Of a stretch of 64,000 nt of DNA, positions 1 to 10,587 are shown piece after piece; positions within the stretch are counted from its first letter, which is position 1, and the number at the start of each line of letters is the position of its first letter. The translations under genes were made by a program, and so were the position numbers. This DNA is from Charina bottae (taxonomy: Eukaryota; Chordata; Lepidosauria; Squamata; Charinaidae). The notes under the pieces are model-generated. The model had not been told where the DNA came from. It made no database searches and saw only the letters and a program-made list of their open reading frames with translations. The stretch lies in NCBI GenBank assembly GCA_023362775.1, contig JALMGJ010000001.1, positions 92,512,001 through 92,576,000 on the forward strand, in the 5' to 3' direction.

Positions 1-1016
1 AAACCCTCCCCAACCGGCGCACCGCACAACCTGCCCGCCTCCCATTTTCACGCTACTTCTTCCAATCATTTTTCCCTACTGGAGCCCAGCGATCGAGCCA
101 GCCCCCACCCCACCCCGCCATCCTCTCCATCGTACAAAGTCCTCCCGTAGCTCTCGCCAGCGCTGCCAAGAGATGCCCATGGCTGACCGCATTCCTACCG
201 TTCCCAAGTTACATTTGCACCCGCCAGGATGAGGGCGACGCTTTCCTCCATCCTCCAAGGACGCGAGAGAAAGCCCGCATCGCCGCAAGTCCCCCTTCCT
301 GGGCGAAGAACAGTAATTGCTTTCCGGCCGCCACCTTCCCGGCCGCTTCGAGACTCTTCCAGCCTGAAGCAGGGAGTCCGGGGAGCTGCGTCACTCCCGC
401 TTCCCAAGATAGAAGCCGGCCTTTTGACCCTCTACTTTACGCCCCGGGAGCAGCTTGTCTTTAACCCCCACCCCCACCCCCGATATCTAACGGAAGGGGG
501 ATCCACTTTTCCAAACTATGCATCCGCTCGCCCGTCTTGGCACCTGGGTGGGCAGTTTCCCCAAGCGATGGGACGGAAAATCCTACCGGTTCTGCAGCCG
601 GAGGTGTGCGATGCTACCTACCCAGCCCGGGCAAGCTCCCCACCCTCGTCCCCGGCGTCCGGATTACTCCCAGCTCCCCACCTTGACTCTGCCGCAGTTC
701 TCCCCGGACAGGCTGTGGCGCGGTGGCCGCTGAGGTCTTATATAGGCCACCAGCCCCTCCCCTTGGCCCTGAGCTCATCACAGGCAGACACCATCCCACC
801 CCCGTATCCCCTCCCCACGACCAGACTGGGAAACCCGCCGCAAAACCGCGTCTCGCGAACCCGTCGCCAAGGGACGCCCGCGCTCCACCATGCGGGAAAA
901 GCAGCGCCGCGTTTTCCGGCGGTGCAGGCAGCCTGAGTCCTGCGCGGGGCGGAGCGGAAGGGAAGCAGCCCGCGGGACTCCGCTGCAGAAAAGCTGCAAG
1001 CGTTTTTGGCGCACCG
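1..1016 (-). promoter_or_regulatory. GC-rich promoter candidate with a minus-strand TATA box (neighbouring gene, possibly CLU)
   Basis: The first kilobase is GC- and CpG-rich. TATATAAG on the minus strand (737-744) matches TATAWAAR. About 85 nt further along the minus strand a GTAGGT (616-621) could act as a donor for a short non-coding first exon. A gene transcribed leftward out of the window would be divergent from SCARA3. In mammals CLU occupies that position and orientation. No CLU coding sequence is visible here, so the gene name is inference. Confidence 0.4.
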
Positions 1017-1030
1017 TATCTTCTTGCGTA

Positions 1031-1244
1031 CCTAGCAATTCGAAAGCATGCAAATGCAAGTAGATGAATAGGTACCACTTCGGTGGGAAGGTAACAGCGT
1101 TCCGTGTGCGTCATGCCGGCCAGATGACCGTGGAAGCGTCTTCGGACAACGCTGGCTCTTCGGCTAACAAACGGGGATGAGCACCGGCCCCTAGAGTCGG
1201 ACACGACTGCACAAATGGCGGGGGGGGGACTTTTACCTTTACCT
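1031..1244 (+). mobile_element. Sauria-type SINE, 5'-truncated, Bov-B-like tail
   Basis: Contains the SINE body from the CTAGCAATTCGAAAGC block to the GAGTCGGACACGACTGC tail motif and a short T/C-rich end, but lacks the tRNA-like head. It is flanked by a 14-bp duplication with one mismatch (1017-1030 and 1245-1258), showing it inserted already truncated. It sits at the edge of the GC-rich promoter region. Confidence 0.9.
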
Positions 1245-1258
1245 TATCTTATTGCGTA

Positions 1259-1949
1259 GGACCTGGCAATTGGGCCGGTTGGTAAAGCGGGTGAAGCCTC
1301 CTGCTACAGGTCTTCCTTGCTTTTGACGAAGGCACGTGGCAGGTGATCTGCTAGGATTCCTGGTATCAGAGCCTTGAAGCAGAACTGATTGACTGTGCAG
1401 TTGTAGTTAATGGTGTCGTCGTGGTTATTAAATCAACCATGGATAAACACGTGTGAACACTGGTACTTTCTCCTCCAGTCCTGCAGCTCAATCCTTTCCC
1501 CAGCCAGAGTCTGGCTTCCGAGCCACCTAAGAGAAAGGGATGGCTGTAGTCGGTTTTGCAGAGGGAAAGCAGTGGAGGACAAAGCATCTCTCCTGCTTAC
1601 CAATTCTGCCTTGGAAATGCGCAGGCACTTCTTCACAAAATCCAGCAGGTGCAAGCTTCAGAAGGTTTTGCTTGCTAGCAAGTCATTTCACCTTTGGCTC
1701 TTTCAAAATGGAAGCATTGGATGGGGTCAAAGTGTGCTGATCTGGTGCAAAAGCTGCATGGAATCCAGTCCATATGGATCTGTTATGAGCCCAGAAAGGA
1801 AAGGGTGGGCACGTGGGATTGACTCAATCCAAAGAAATAACTTTTGCAGAATAAACAAAACCCGCCATAGTAGTTGTTGATTCAGCACTAAAAACAGCTG
1901 AGAAGGAAATGACATCAGTCCATCATGACTGATCCAGAGTTTGTTTGTA
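1259..1949. other. No recognised feature
   Basis: Moderately complex sequence with short open frames on both strands; no splice-supported or family-like coding sequence seen. Confidence 0.6.
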
Positions 1950-2401
1950 GCCAGTTTGGTCTAGTGGTTAAGGCAACGGGCTAGAAACCAGGAGACTGAG
2001 AGTTCTAGTCCCGCCTTAGGCATGAAAGCCGGCTGGGTGACCTTGGGCCAATCCCTGTCTCTCAGCCCTAGGAAGGAGCCAATGGAAAACCAGGAGACTG
2101 AGAGTTCTAGTCCCACCTTAGGCATGAAAGCCGGCTGGGTGTCCTTGGGCCAGTCCCTGTCTCTCAGCCCTAGGAAGGAGCCAATGGCAAAGCAGGAGAC
2201 TGAGAGTTCTAGTCCCGCCTTAGGCATGAAAGCCGGCTGGGTGACCTTGGGCCAGTCACTCTCTCTCAGCCCAACTCACCTCACAGGGTTGTTGTTGTTG
2301 TGGGGAAAACAGGAGGAGAAAGGAGTATTAGGTATGTTCGCCGCCTTGAGTTATTTATAAAAAATAATTAAGGCGGGATAAAAATTAAATAAATAAATAA
2401 A
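1950..2401 (+). mobile_element. tRNA-headed SINE (second family) with three 102-bp internal units
   Basis: Starts with a tRNA-like CCAGTTTGGTCTAGTGGTTAAGG head and ends with the GGCGGGATAAAA / AAAT tail. The block beginning GGAGACTGAG occurs at 1991, 2093 and 2195, an exact 102-bp period. Each unit repeats the B-box-like GAGTTCTAGTCC. The open frames through the array are by-products of a period divisible by three. Confidence 0.88.
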
Positions 2402-2521
2402 TGACTGCCGGTATGAAACCAAGGTAGGCATGCAATATTTTAAAAGGAGGGGGAAAGAAAAACCTCTTCAGTTGTGGTGTCTTGCCAAATCACCAGGTCT
2501 ATTTGGCCTCATGCAGAGCTT

Positions 2522-2752
2522 GTTGGGTGTGTGTTTGTGTGTGCACACACACGCCTTCAAGTGACTGCCTGGACTAGACCCTGGTGTTTTGTTGGCCAAG
2601 ATTTCAGAGGTGGTTTGCCACTGTCTTCTTTCTAGGGCTGAGAGAGAGTGACCAGCCCAAGGTCACCCAGCTGGCTTTGTGCCTAAGGCAGGACTAGAAC
2701 TCCCGGTCTCCCAGTTTCTAGCCTGGTGCTTAACCACTACACCAAACTATCT
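2522..2752 (-). mobile_element. Second-family SINE, minus strand
   Basis: Reverse-orientation copy with the tRNA-like head at 2690-2750 and the GTGACTGCCTGGAC-type tail on the left. It is flanked by the 14-bp duplication CTCATGCAGAGCTT (2508-2521 and 2753-2766), a clean retrotransposition signature. Confidence 0.9.
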
Positions 2753-3186
2753 CTCATGCAGAGCTTAGGACTTAACAAATCAGGTGGAGGATAGTTCTTC
2801 ATTTGAAAAGGAATCCATCACCTTCCTAAATAGCCCTAAGAAACTAACCATAAACTCATCTCTGATTCCTCTCTGAAGTCAGTGGCAATCACAATTTGAC
2901 ATGGGAAATTAGTTAATCCAAATAGACAGTCTTGTACATTGAGTGTTCATATGAAAGGTTTTGAACCATAAAAATGGATGCTCCTACATTCGAACATAAG
3001 ACTCCTCCTGGATCTGGCCAAGAGCCTGTCTAGTCCAGCATTCATTGTCACACCATGGCCAACTGGATGTCAATAAGGATGTAAACAGGAAGATTCAATT
3101 GGCAAAAGACTTTCAGTAGATGTGGAGAGAATGCTTCTGAAATCTACAATAACACAAAACAAGGTGGAATATCCAATACTCTAAAC

Positions 3187-3293
3187 TAGTGTTTTTCAAC
3201 CTTGGCAACTTTAAGATGGGTGGACTTCAACTCCCAGAATTCCCCAGCCAGGAAGGCCACACATCTTAAAGTTGCCAAGGTTGAGAAACACTG
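3187..3293. mobile_element. hAT MITE (CTCAACCTTGG family)
   Basis: Near-palindromic element with ends TAGTGTTTTTCAACC and GGTTGAGAAACACTG and the shared CAACTCCCAGAATTCC core. Flanked by 8-bp duplications with one mismatch (3179-3186, 3294-3301), as expected for hAT. It lies at the start of a CR1-like remnant. Confidence 0.85.
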
Positions 3294-3299
3294 TTCTAA

Positions 3300-3730
3300 A
3301 CAATGGAAATTAAATTCAGAATGATTTTGATAGGTAGCAAAGGGGCTAAAAGTAAAAGAATGAAATTCAATAGAGGTAAATACAAAGTTCTTTATTTAGG
3401 AAAAAGAAATCAAAGGCATAGCTACAAGAGGGGATGGTTGCCTTGATAGCAAAATATGTGAAAGGGACCTTGGAACCGTAATTGACCACGAGCTGAATAG
3501 GAGACAGCAGTGTGACATAACTGCAAAATAAGCATTCTCAATTTTAGACTGTATCAGTACAGATTTCCAAATCACAGGAAGTGGTGTTTCCAGTCTATTT
3601 TGCACTGATCAGAGCCCACTGTGAATACTATAATCAGTTTGCCTTAAGAAACAATTTGGAAGAGGTTCAAAGTAGAGCAGTGAGGATGACTGTCAGATGT
3701 CTCTCCTGTCAACCTGGACTGGAAACAGTT
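3300..3730 (+). mobile_element. CR1-type LINE remnant
   Basis: Decayed sequence in the order known from CR1 reverse transcriptase: a stretch resembling AATGCAAAGTTCT followed by 'lysine-rich, leucine, glycine' coding, the GAC-CACGAGCTGAA block, and GCCCACTGTGAATACT. Many stops; no usable frame. Recognised by pattern only. Confidence 0.6.
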
Positions 3731-4724
3731 AATCCCATAAACAAGTCTCCCTGAGATCTGATCAGAAGCATTTAGTTGAAATAAGTTTGTTACAACTTTA
3801 GAATGCCAGTGAATGCCTTACTTTCAAATTAGACACTTACATATAGGCAATATTGTCAGATTTCTTGTATGAAATTAGCAAATTGTTTTCTATACAAAGC
3901 ATGATGATGTGACGCCAGGTGGCCAGATAACAACAAAGCCTTCCCATAGCTTTGAATGGCTTTGCTTATATCTTCATGAGATATGAAGCTAGAAGGTACC
4001 ATGTGATGTATTGTTTACGTCTAGTCTCTAAACCTTCCCATGGAAACAGAAGGGGGGATCACATGCTTGCTTAGATGCAGCACTGCCACCCAATAGCAGG
4101 TCATGCTATGTGCTATGGCCTATACTTTAGGCCTGGTGTGTGTCACACCTAACTTCCAGCCAATCAGAAAGCTGGAAGAACTGAATATCTAACCATGCAA
4201 AATGGCAGAAAAACTCTTGCCATTTTCTTGTGCTCTTAAGTTGAAGGGACTGTCAAAAATGTCAAGATGGCAGTTGCAACCATGTGATTGATGTCCTTTT
4301 CTTTTTTTTTAATGTATTGGGCAATATAATTTTTGGATACCCCTGCCCCTGAAAGCAGGATAATATGCATCTTTTGATTGTTTTTGTAACTTCTAGGTTT
4401 TTTTATTAGTGTAAGAAATCACTCTTGTAATGATCAGGGAACTGGAAACAAAATTCTATACTGATATATAAAGGGAACTGTTCATGTTTACCCTTGATAA
4501 GAGTGTATGGGCAATATGATAGCACTCTTCAAGTACATCAAGATACTTCAGGTACAAAGCTAAGATCTATACTCTGACACCCCAGAGGGCAGGACACTGT
4601 GAAGTATTAGAAAATATTAAGAGTAGTGGACAATGGAACCAACTACTAAGGAAGGTGAAGAGTTCCTTTACTGTTCTTGATGGGTATTAGCTACCTCCAC
4701 AGTCATAGGTGGCATCCTGCCAGC
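3731..4724. other. No recognised feature
   Basis: AT-rich intergenic sequence; nothing recognised. Confidence 0.55.
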
Positions 4725-4732
4725 CCTTAGAG

Positions 4733-5022
4733 CAGAGCTTTCCAAACTTTTCATGTTGGTGACACACTTTTTAGACATGCATCATTTCGCGACACACTCT
4801 TGCAGCAGGGCATCATTTCGTGACACACTCTTACAGCAGGGCACAAGGCAGGCACTAGGACCTGCGCGGAATCACAGCAGGTTTGGAGGCAGCCAGGCAC
4901 AAGGCAGGCACTAGGACCTGCGCGGAATCCTGGCAGGGTTCGGAGGCAGCAGCAGCCGAGACACACCCAGACACTGCAGCCAACACACTAACATGTCCCG
5001 GCACACAGTTTGGAAAGCTCTG
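4733..5022. mobile_element. hAT MITE with internal minisatellite (two units)
   Basis: Terminal inverted repeats CAGAGCTTTCCAAACT and the reverse complement at the end. Perfect 8-bp duplication CCTTAGAG (4725-4732, 5023-5030). Inside are the GTTGGTGACACAC subterminal motif, ACACTCTTRCAGCAGGG sub-repeats and two 56-bp units containing AGGCACTAGGACCTGCG. No coding capacity. Confidence 0.95.
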
Positions 5023-5030
5023 CCTTAGAG

Positions 5031-5870
5031 GTAGTCCAGACAAGAAGCACCAACCCTGAGTACTAACATGACTTTTATTGTAAGGTTATAGTAACAGAAT
5101 CTTGCAAGTCTGAAAGTACATCTCTCCCCCCTCATTTTTACAGTCCAAGAAACTAGGAAGGGTCCTTTCTGAGACATTTGCCACACTGCCATTCCTACTG
5201 CAGACTCAGCTGCCTCTTACTGTATACAGTACAAGCACTATCCCTAAAAAAATCAGCCAGAGCTGATATCTCCACAGTAATTTGGAAGGGGATAAGCAAG
5301 TGGGTGCAACTGCAGAAAAGAATCAGAAAAGACATATGTGGGTGTCTGTTTTAGAAAGTGAGACTGCAGTGCAAAGCAAAATGAGCTGCAGTCGAGTCAG
5401 AAAAGGTCCAAATTAATGTGTGATGCAATCTAATGAAAAGGGCTCAATCAGCATGGGGGGAATTTAACCCACTCCTGACCTGGTTTTCAGAGGTCCTGCC
5501 TTACCAGATGTGTTAATCAGATGTAAGTTCCCAGCCCTTGAAGTTCAGTTACAAGATAGAAGCAGGTAATTTGCAAGATGTTGGACTTTGCTTTAAATTC
5601 AGATGAATAACATCATTGATCAATATATGTTAGCCTTGCAAGGTAATCCAGACAGGAAGCACGCCCAGATGAACTAATTCTACTTTATTGTAAGGTTACA
5701 TTAACAGAATCTTGCAAGTCTGAAAGTTCATTTCTCCCCCCCACCCCGTCGCCTCTACAGCCAAGAAACTAGGGAGGGTCCCTTCTGAGACGTTTGCTAC
5801 ACCCACAGCTAAGCTGCCTCTTATCCCACCATTCCCCTGGCTGTGGCTCTTCCTCCTGTCTCCCAAGGTT
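5031..5870. repeat. Pair of direct repeats about 608 bp apart
   Basis: About 220 bp starting near 5035 recurs near 5643 in the same orientation, sharing blocks such as CAGAATCTTGCAAGTCTGAA and CCAAGAAACTAG. On the minus strand both carry AATAAA-like signals. They could be two LTRs of a small retroelement or two copies of one interspersed repeat. Family not identified. The hAT at 4733-5022 sits within or beside the first copy. Confidence 0.55.
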
Positions 5871-6069
5871 ATTCCCACATACCATTACAATATATCATCT
5901 GAAAAAGAGGGGAAATTGTGGAGGAATGCTGAGTAAGCAGAAACAGGCTACTGAAACAATCTGATTGCTATTCATTTGTTTATTTCCTTTAATACACAGA
6001 AATAAAGAAAAAAGGATAGTTAAAAAAACCAAATAGGAAAAAAGAAAGAAACCAAAAAAGAGAAAAGCA

Positions 6070-6416
6070 TATTATTATTCTTGGCGATCACTCGTAGCCG
6101 AGTAAGATTGTCTTCCAAGGGTAAAATCTTAACAGTGGATCCGTAAGTGGCTATAAAGGCCAATTCTGGATCCGCACAACCTCCCACAATGAGGGCATAG
6201 GTTTCCGGGTGGAAGACGGTCATGATGAGGGTTTGCTTGACGTGCCTTCCTCTTAGCTCGTTTCTCCCTTTCGCCCTGTACTCGTGCTTCTTCAAAGTCC
6301 ATAGCGCCTTTAATAAAGGCTGACCTCCAATTGAAACGCTCATGAGTTAGGGCTTCCCAGTTCTCAATGCTGATATTACATTTTTTTAAATTAGCTTTGA
6401 GAGTATCTTTGAATTT
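6070..6416 (-). pseudogene. LINE reverse-transcriptase C-terminal fragment (clade unassigned)
   Basis: 5'-truncated copy of the element also present at 23400-24135. It encodes the LKKCNIS / WRSAFIKGA region and a terminal cysteine-histidine motif (Cys-Pro-His-Cys-Gly...Ser-His-Leu-Arg-Ile-His) before the stop. A 3' tail of AAGAA/AAT repeats lies on the left. Dead on arrival because only the last ~100 codons are present. Confidence 0.75.
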
Positions 6417-6645
6417 CTTATTACAATACATATGGAAGACATTTTACCTGTTGAACACACCATTATACCTTGATCACTTAGTGTAATATTGAGCAGTTTT
6501 CCCATTAGGTCAATAGAGAGCCAGTTCATAAGCAGAGAGAGCAAATATATATCCTCAGTTCAGGACTGTAAATCTGGGGTAGCACTATCTTTAAATTGTA
6601 AAAGAGTAAATTTTTTTTTTTTGCTGTATCTCATACTTGATGCAT

Positions 6646-6776
6646 GAGGGGGCGTGGTGGCTCAGCAGGTAAGACACCAGGCTTGCCGATCGGAAGACCA
6701 CAAGTTCGGAGGTTCGAATCCCTAGCCCCACGTGATGGAGTGAGCTCCTGCACTTGCCCCAGCTCTCTCTCTATAT
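6646..6776 (+). mobile_element. Sauria-type SINE head only
   Basis: GGGGCGTGGTGGCTCAGC head with perfect A box (TGGCTCAGCAGG) and B box (GGTTCGAATCC), ending at a CT/TA-rich run. The usual body does not follow. A hAT-type element inserts directly after it. Confidence 0.8.
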
Positions 6777-7085
6777 CAGGGCTTTCCAAAGTTTTCCCGC
6801 GGCGACACACCAACCGCTGTTGGTGTGTCGCCGCGGGAAAACCCGGAAGTGCCGCCATTGCGGCAGCGCGCAAAAACCCGGAAGCGCTGCTGCCACTTTC
6901 GGTTTTTGCGCGCCGCCATGGCTGCAGCGCTTTTGGATTTTCGTGCGCCGCCATTGGTGTGTCACCGCGGGAAAACCCAGAAGCGCTGATGGCGCGCCAT
7001 CAGCACTTCCGGGTTTTGACGCGACACATCTGGGCCCCGCAGGCGACACACCTTTGTGTCGCGACACAGAGTTTGGAAAGCTCTG
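6777..7085. mobile_element. hAT-type element with CCGGAAGCGCTG core
   Basis: Ends CAGGGCTTTCCAAAGTT and AGTTTGGAAAGCTCTG with subterminal GCGACACACC motifs in both orientations. The core is GC-rich and made of repeated CCCGGAAGYGCTG / GCCGCCATGG pieces in inverted orientation. The flanks CTCTATAT and CTCTCTAT suggest an 8-bp duplication blurred by the CT repeat. Confidence 0.8.
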
Positions 7086-7255
7086 CTCTCTATATATAAT
7101 AAAAGATATTTTAGTAAAGTATTAGCCCATTAATAATATTTTTTAAAATGCAAGTTTCAGACTGGGATTATCCCAAAGTGAATATTTATCATATGAATAT
7201 GAGTCTAAATTTTATTTTGATCCTGAATTCTTCCAAATGCGCCATGCAGCTTTAA

Positions 7256-7442
7256 TTTATTTATTTATGTTTGTTTGTTTGTTTGTTTGTTCTCTAGCCC
7301 ACCTTTATTATTATTTTTTATAAATAACTCAAGGCGGGGAACATACCTATTACTCCTTCCTCCTCCTATTTTCCCCAGAACAACCCTGTGAGGTGAGTTG
7401 GGCTGAGAGAGAGGGACTGGCCCAAGGTCACCCAGCCGGCTT
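7256..7442 (-). mobile_element. Second-family SINE, 3' part, minus strand
   Basis: AAAT/GTTT-type tail, the CCACCTTTATTATT end, the TTCCTCCTCCTATTTTCCCC block and the CCAAGGTCACCCAGC motif in reverse orientation; the tRNA head is missing. Confidence 0.8.
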
Positions 7443-7797
7443 GGAATCCTGACTAAAAAAGGAAGTGAGCCTCTGCCATGTTATCAGAGGAGTCACGTAA
7501 TAATCATAAAGTTTTTTGGATTTAATCACTTTTACTCAAAATGTATGCCCAATGATACCCTGAAAATCAGGAAAGTTACCCCCGCCACCGCCACCATCAA
7601 TACATGGTAAGGTTAATTGAGATAAAGAAAATACAGGGGCTTGTCCTTTTCATTTGAAGTTTTCATTAACCTGTTAACCTGTTTGAAATCCTTAAAATAA
7701 ATTGCTCTGAGTGTATATATCAATCCTGAAATATTAATTCAATTTTTACAATATTTATCATTCCCCATAAATTCATTACAACTTTAATGTTTTATTT

Positions 7798-8030
7798 TTT
7801 ATTTTTATACTGTTCAATTGTGTCTGATTCTCGAAGACTGCCTGGACAAGTCCCTGCAGTTTCCTTGGCAAGGTTTTTCAGAAGTGGTTTGCCATTGCCT
7901 CTTTCCTAGGGCTGAGAGAGAGTAACTGGCCCAAGGTCACCCAGCTGGCTTTGTGCCCAAGGTGGGACTAGAACTCACGGTCTCCCTGTTTCTAGCCCAG
8001 TGCCTTAACCACTACACCAAACTGGCTCTC
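7798..8030 (-). mobile_element. Second-family SINE, minus strand, alternative tail
   Basis: Full-length reverse copy: tail with ACTGCCTGGACAAGTCCC on the left and tRNA-like head on the right. A 12-bp duplication AATGTTTTATTT flanks it (7786-7797, 8031-8042). Confidence 0.88.
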
Positions 8031-8218
8031 AATGTTTTATTTACATTTATTTCAAGCTCTTTATCTCAGATTGTTTTATTTACATCAATATTAATCAAGA
8101 GCTTGAAATATTTCTCTCTACAAATAAAAAATAATTATCCCAAGATATGTAAAAGTATTCAAATATCAAGTGAAGCACCAATTTTTACATTTTTTCTAGG
8201 TATATTGTATGTGATAGA

Positions 8219-8656
8219 GGGCCAGTTTGAAGTAATGGTTAAGGTATCAGGCTAGAAACCGGGAGACCATGAGTTCTAGTCCTGCCTTAGGCACGAAGCC
8301 AGCTGGGTGACATTGGGCCAGTCCCTGTCTCTCAGCCCTAGGAAGGAGCCAATGGGAAACCAGGAGACTGAGAGTTCTAGTCCCGCCTTAGGCATGAAAG
8401 CCAGCTGGGTGACCGTGGGCCAGTCACATTCTCTCAGCCCTAGGAAGGAGCCAATGGCAAACCAGGAGACTGAGAGTTCTAGTCCTGCCTTAGGCATGAA
8501 GCCAGCTGGGTGACCTTGGGCTAGTCACTCCCTCTCAGCCCAGGGAAGCAGGCAATGGCAAACCACTTTTGAAAAACCTTGCCAAGAAAACTGCAGGGAC
8601 TAGTCCAGGCAGTCACCAGGAGTCAACATTAACTCGAAGGCACCATCCTCCCCCCA
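8219..8656 (+). mobile_element. Second-family SINE with three internal units, alternative tail
   Basis: Head as at 1950, then the GGAGAC block at 8262, 8363 and 8465 (101- and 102-bp spacing). The tail is the AAAACCTTGCCAAGAAAACTGCAGGG type, not the GGCGGGATAAAA type. So the internal amplification occurs with both tails. Confidence 0.85.
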
Positions 8657-8689
8657 AATATTATATATGAAAGGATGTATATAAGATGC

Positions 8690-8994
8690 AGAAGAGCCTT
8701 GTGTGGCGCAGGGTGGTAGGCGGCAGTACTGCAGTACTGCAACTGAAACTCTCCCCACAACCTGACACAACCACAACCTAGCGGAAGTTGGTTTCTCAGG
8801 TAGCCGGCTCAGGTCGACTCAGCCCCTCCATCCTTCCGAGGTCGGTAAAATGAGTACCCAGCTTGCTGGGGGAAAGGTAATCACGACTGGGGAAGGCAAT
8901 GGCAAACCACCCCGCTCTATAGTCTGCCAAGAGAACGTCAGCGGAAGCGGCGTCCCTCCAAAGGGTCAGTAATGACTCAGTGCTTGCACAGAGG
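8690..8994 (+). mobile_element. SINE of a third type (GTCGGTAAAATGAGTACCC)
   Basis: Starts GAAGAGCCTTGTGTGGCGCAG and contains TCCGAGGTCGGTAAAATG and AGCTTGCTGGGGG. Flanked by the 11-bp duplication ATATAAGATGC (8679-8689, 8995-9005). No coding capacity. Confidence 0.85.
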
Positions 8995-9005
8995 ATATAA
9001 GATGC

Positions 9006-10232
9006 CATGTAATTGAGAAACCTGATAATTTACCAAACTGTTGTACTGATCAATAAATTTTGGTATAGAATGTTAATTATAATCAATAAGACATAATATA
9101 ATATCAGCATAAAATTATATATTATGTGAATGGAAAAACTGTCCATGTTTCATCTGGAGAGCCTCCCTTGTGTCAGCAGAGGGCAGCAAGCACAAACCAT
9201 CTATCCCTGGTATGAAAAAGAGGAGGAGTGAATGAAAGGTGCTGATTTACCTAGTATCCTGCGCTGTCAGTCAGCCATCCCTTTCTATGTTGGGAAATTT
9301 TGCATGGTGATATCAGGGAGCCACCAGTAGTCCAAAGGATGTGCAAAAGAAGCCTTTTTCATAGACGACTAGTTTTACAGGGAATCTGTCTAACCTGACA
9401 TTCCACCAAAGTAGACAAACCAAACAGAAGGTTATCATGGCTTCTCTTCCTCTTTTCCACTGTACATTCTCTCAATATAGCTGAGTTCAACAGCATATTA
9501 CTGTATTTGAGACTAAGGATTTGTCCATCCCAAGTTCTGTCTACTTTGACTAACAGTAAGAGCTTCTATGCTGTTCTGAAAGCAGCTCTGGATCTCTATA
9601 TTCCCACAACACATTGGAGAACTGGTTGATTTATTTCCGGCTCAGCTGCAGTGTAACTTTAGAGTTAGTTTCCTTTTATGAGATCCCCCTTGGGAGGGAA
9701 TTCTTGTGTTCCTTGCATGAGCTTCAGGTCATGCAAAGAAAATGCCAGCTTGATAGCTTCGTAGATCCCCAGCAATATCACAGAAATAATGAGCAGGAAT
9801 GAAATTCACAAGAGGGAACAGACTGGAAGGAGGCTACCTTTCCTTAATTGACTGAATCTTTCTCTTCTGTGCAAGAGAGCTGCGTACAATGTGACAGGCT
9901 ACTGGGCTTTTCTTTATTTTTCCTATTATTTCTGTATAGATGAAGATAAGGGGATTCTACTGTTGCAGAACCTGCACCAGCTTTGGGCAGAACAGGAACT
10001 TCACTCCTTTTTCTCAGCATTTCAAATCCACAGAAGTGAAAAATCTCAGCATGCCTTCAAATTTGAAGCCACCTTTCCCTAATCTGGCACTCTCCAAAAG
10101 TTTTGGATTTCATATCCTATCATTCCAAGCCAGCATGGCCTTCAGCTGAAGGTGAACACATCTTGTGAGCATCAGGTTAGCGGAACTTCAACCATCTAGA
10201 TTCTGCGCATGCACCTCTTTATGGAGCCCATG
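9006..10232. other. Mostly unique intergenic sequence
   Basis: Contains the CTCF-like motif at 9173. Short plus-strand frames (such as 9614-9802 and 9891-10082) have no recognisable domain. About 10080-10150 resembles a common decayed hAT-type repeat. Confidence 0.5.
9173..9186 (+). promoter_or_regulatory. CTCF-like motif
   Basis: TCAGCAGAGGGCAG fits the core CTCF consensus at all but the first position. It lies in apparently unique sequence about 4.3 kb upstream of SCARA3. Single motif matches are common by chance, so binding is not implied. Confidence 0.3.
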
Positions 10233-10246
10233 TAAACAATAAGCAG

Positions 10247-10573
10247 GGGGCGTGGTGGCTCAGCAGGTAAGACGCCAGGCTTGTCGAGCGGAAGATTGCA
10301 AGTTCAGAGGTTCGGATCCCTAGCCCCACATGGAGTGAGCTCCCGCACTCGCTCCAGCTCTTGCCAACCTAGCAATTCGAAAGCATGCAAATGCAAGTAG
10401 ATGAATAGGTACCACTTCAGTGGGTAGGTAACAGCGTTCCATGCACGTCATGCGGCCACATGACCGTGGAAGCGTCTTCGGACAATGCTGGCTCTTCGGC
10501 TAACAAACGGAGATGAGCACCAGCCCCTAGAGTCGGACACGACTGCACAAATGTGCGGGGGGAACCTTTACCT
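10247..10573 (+). mobile_element. Full-length Sauria-type SINE
   Basis: Complete head, body and Bov-B-like tail. The 14-bp duplication TAAACAATAAGCAG is perfect (10233-10246, 10574-10587), so the insertion is fairly young. Box A TGGCTCAGCAGG is intact; box B reads GGTTCGGATCC, one base off consensus. Confidence 0.95.
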
Positions 10574-10587
10574 TAAACAATAAGCAG

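Noticed and set aside
229..936. 235-codon frame in the first kilobase as a gene
   Set aside because: Proline/arginine-rich GC artefact across a CpG-rich promoter region, with no family similarity.
4800..4980. CRISPR-like array from regularly spaced repeats
   Set aside because: Units are directly adjacent with no unique spacers, in a vertebrate MITE.
10247..10330. tRNA genes in SINE heads
   Set aside because: A and B boxes are present, but no tRNA cloverleaf is maintained and the unit continues into the SINE body with target duplications.
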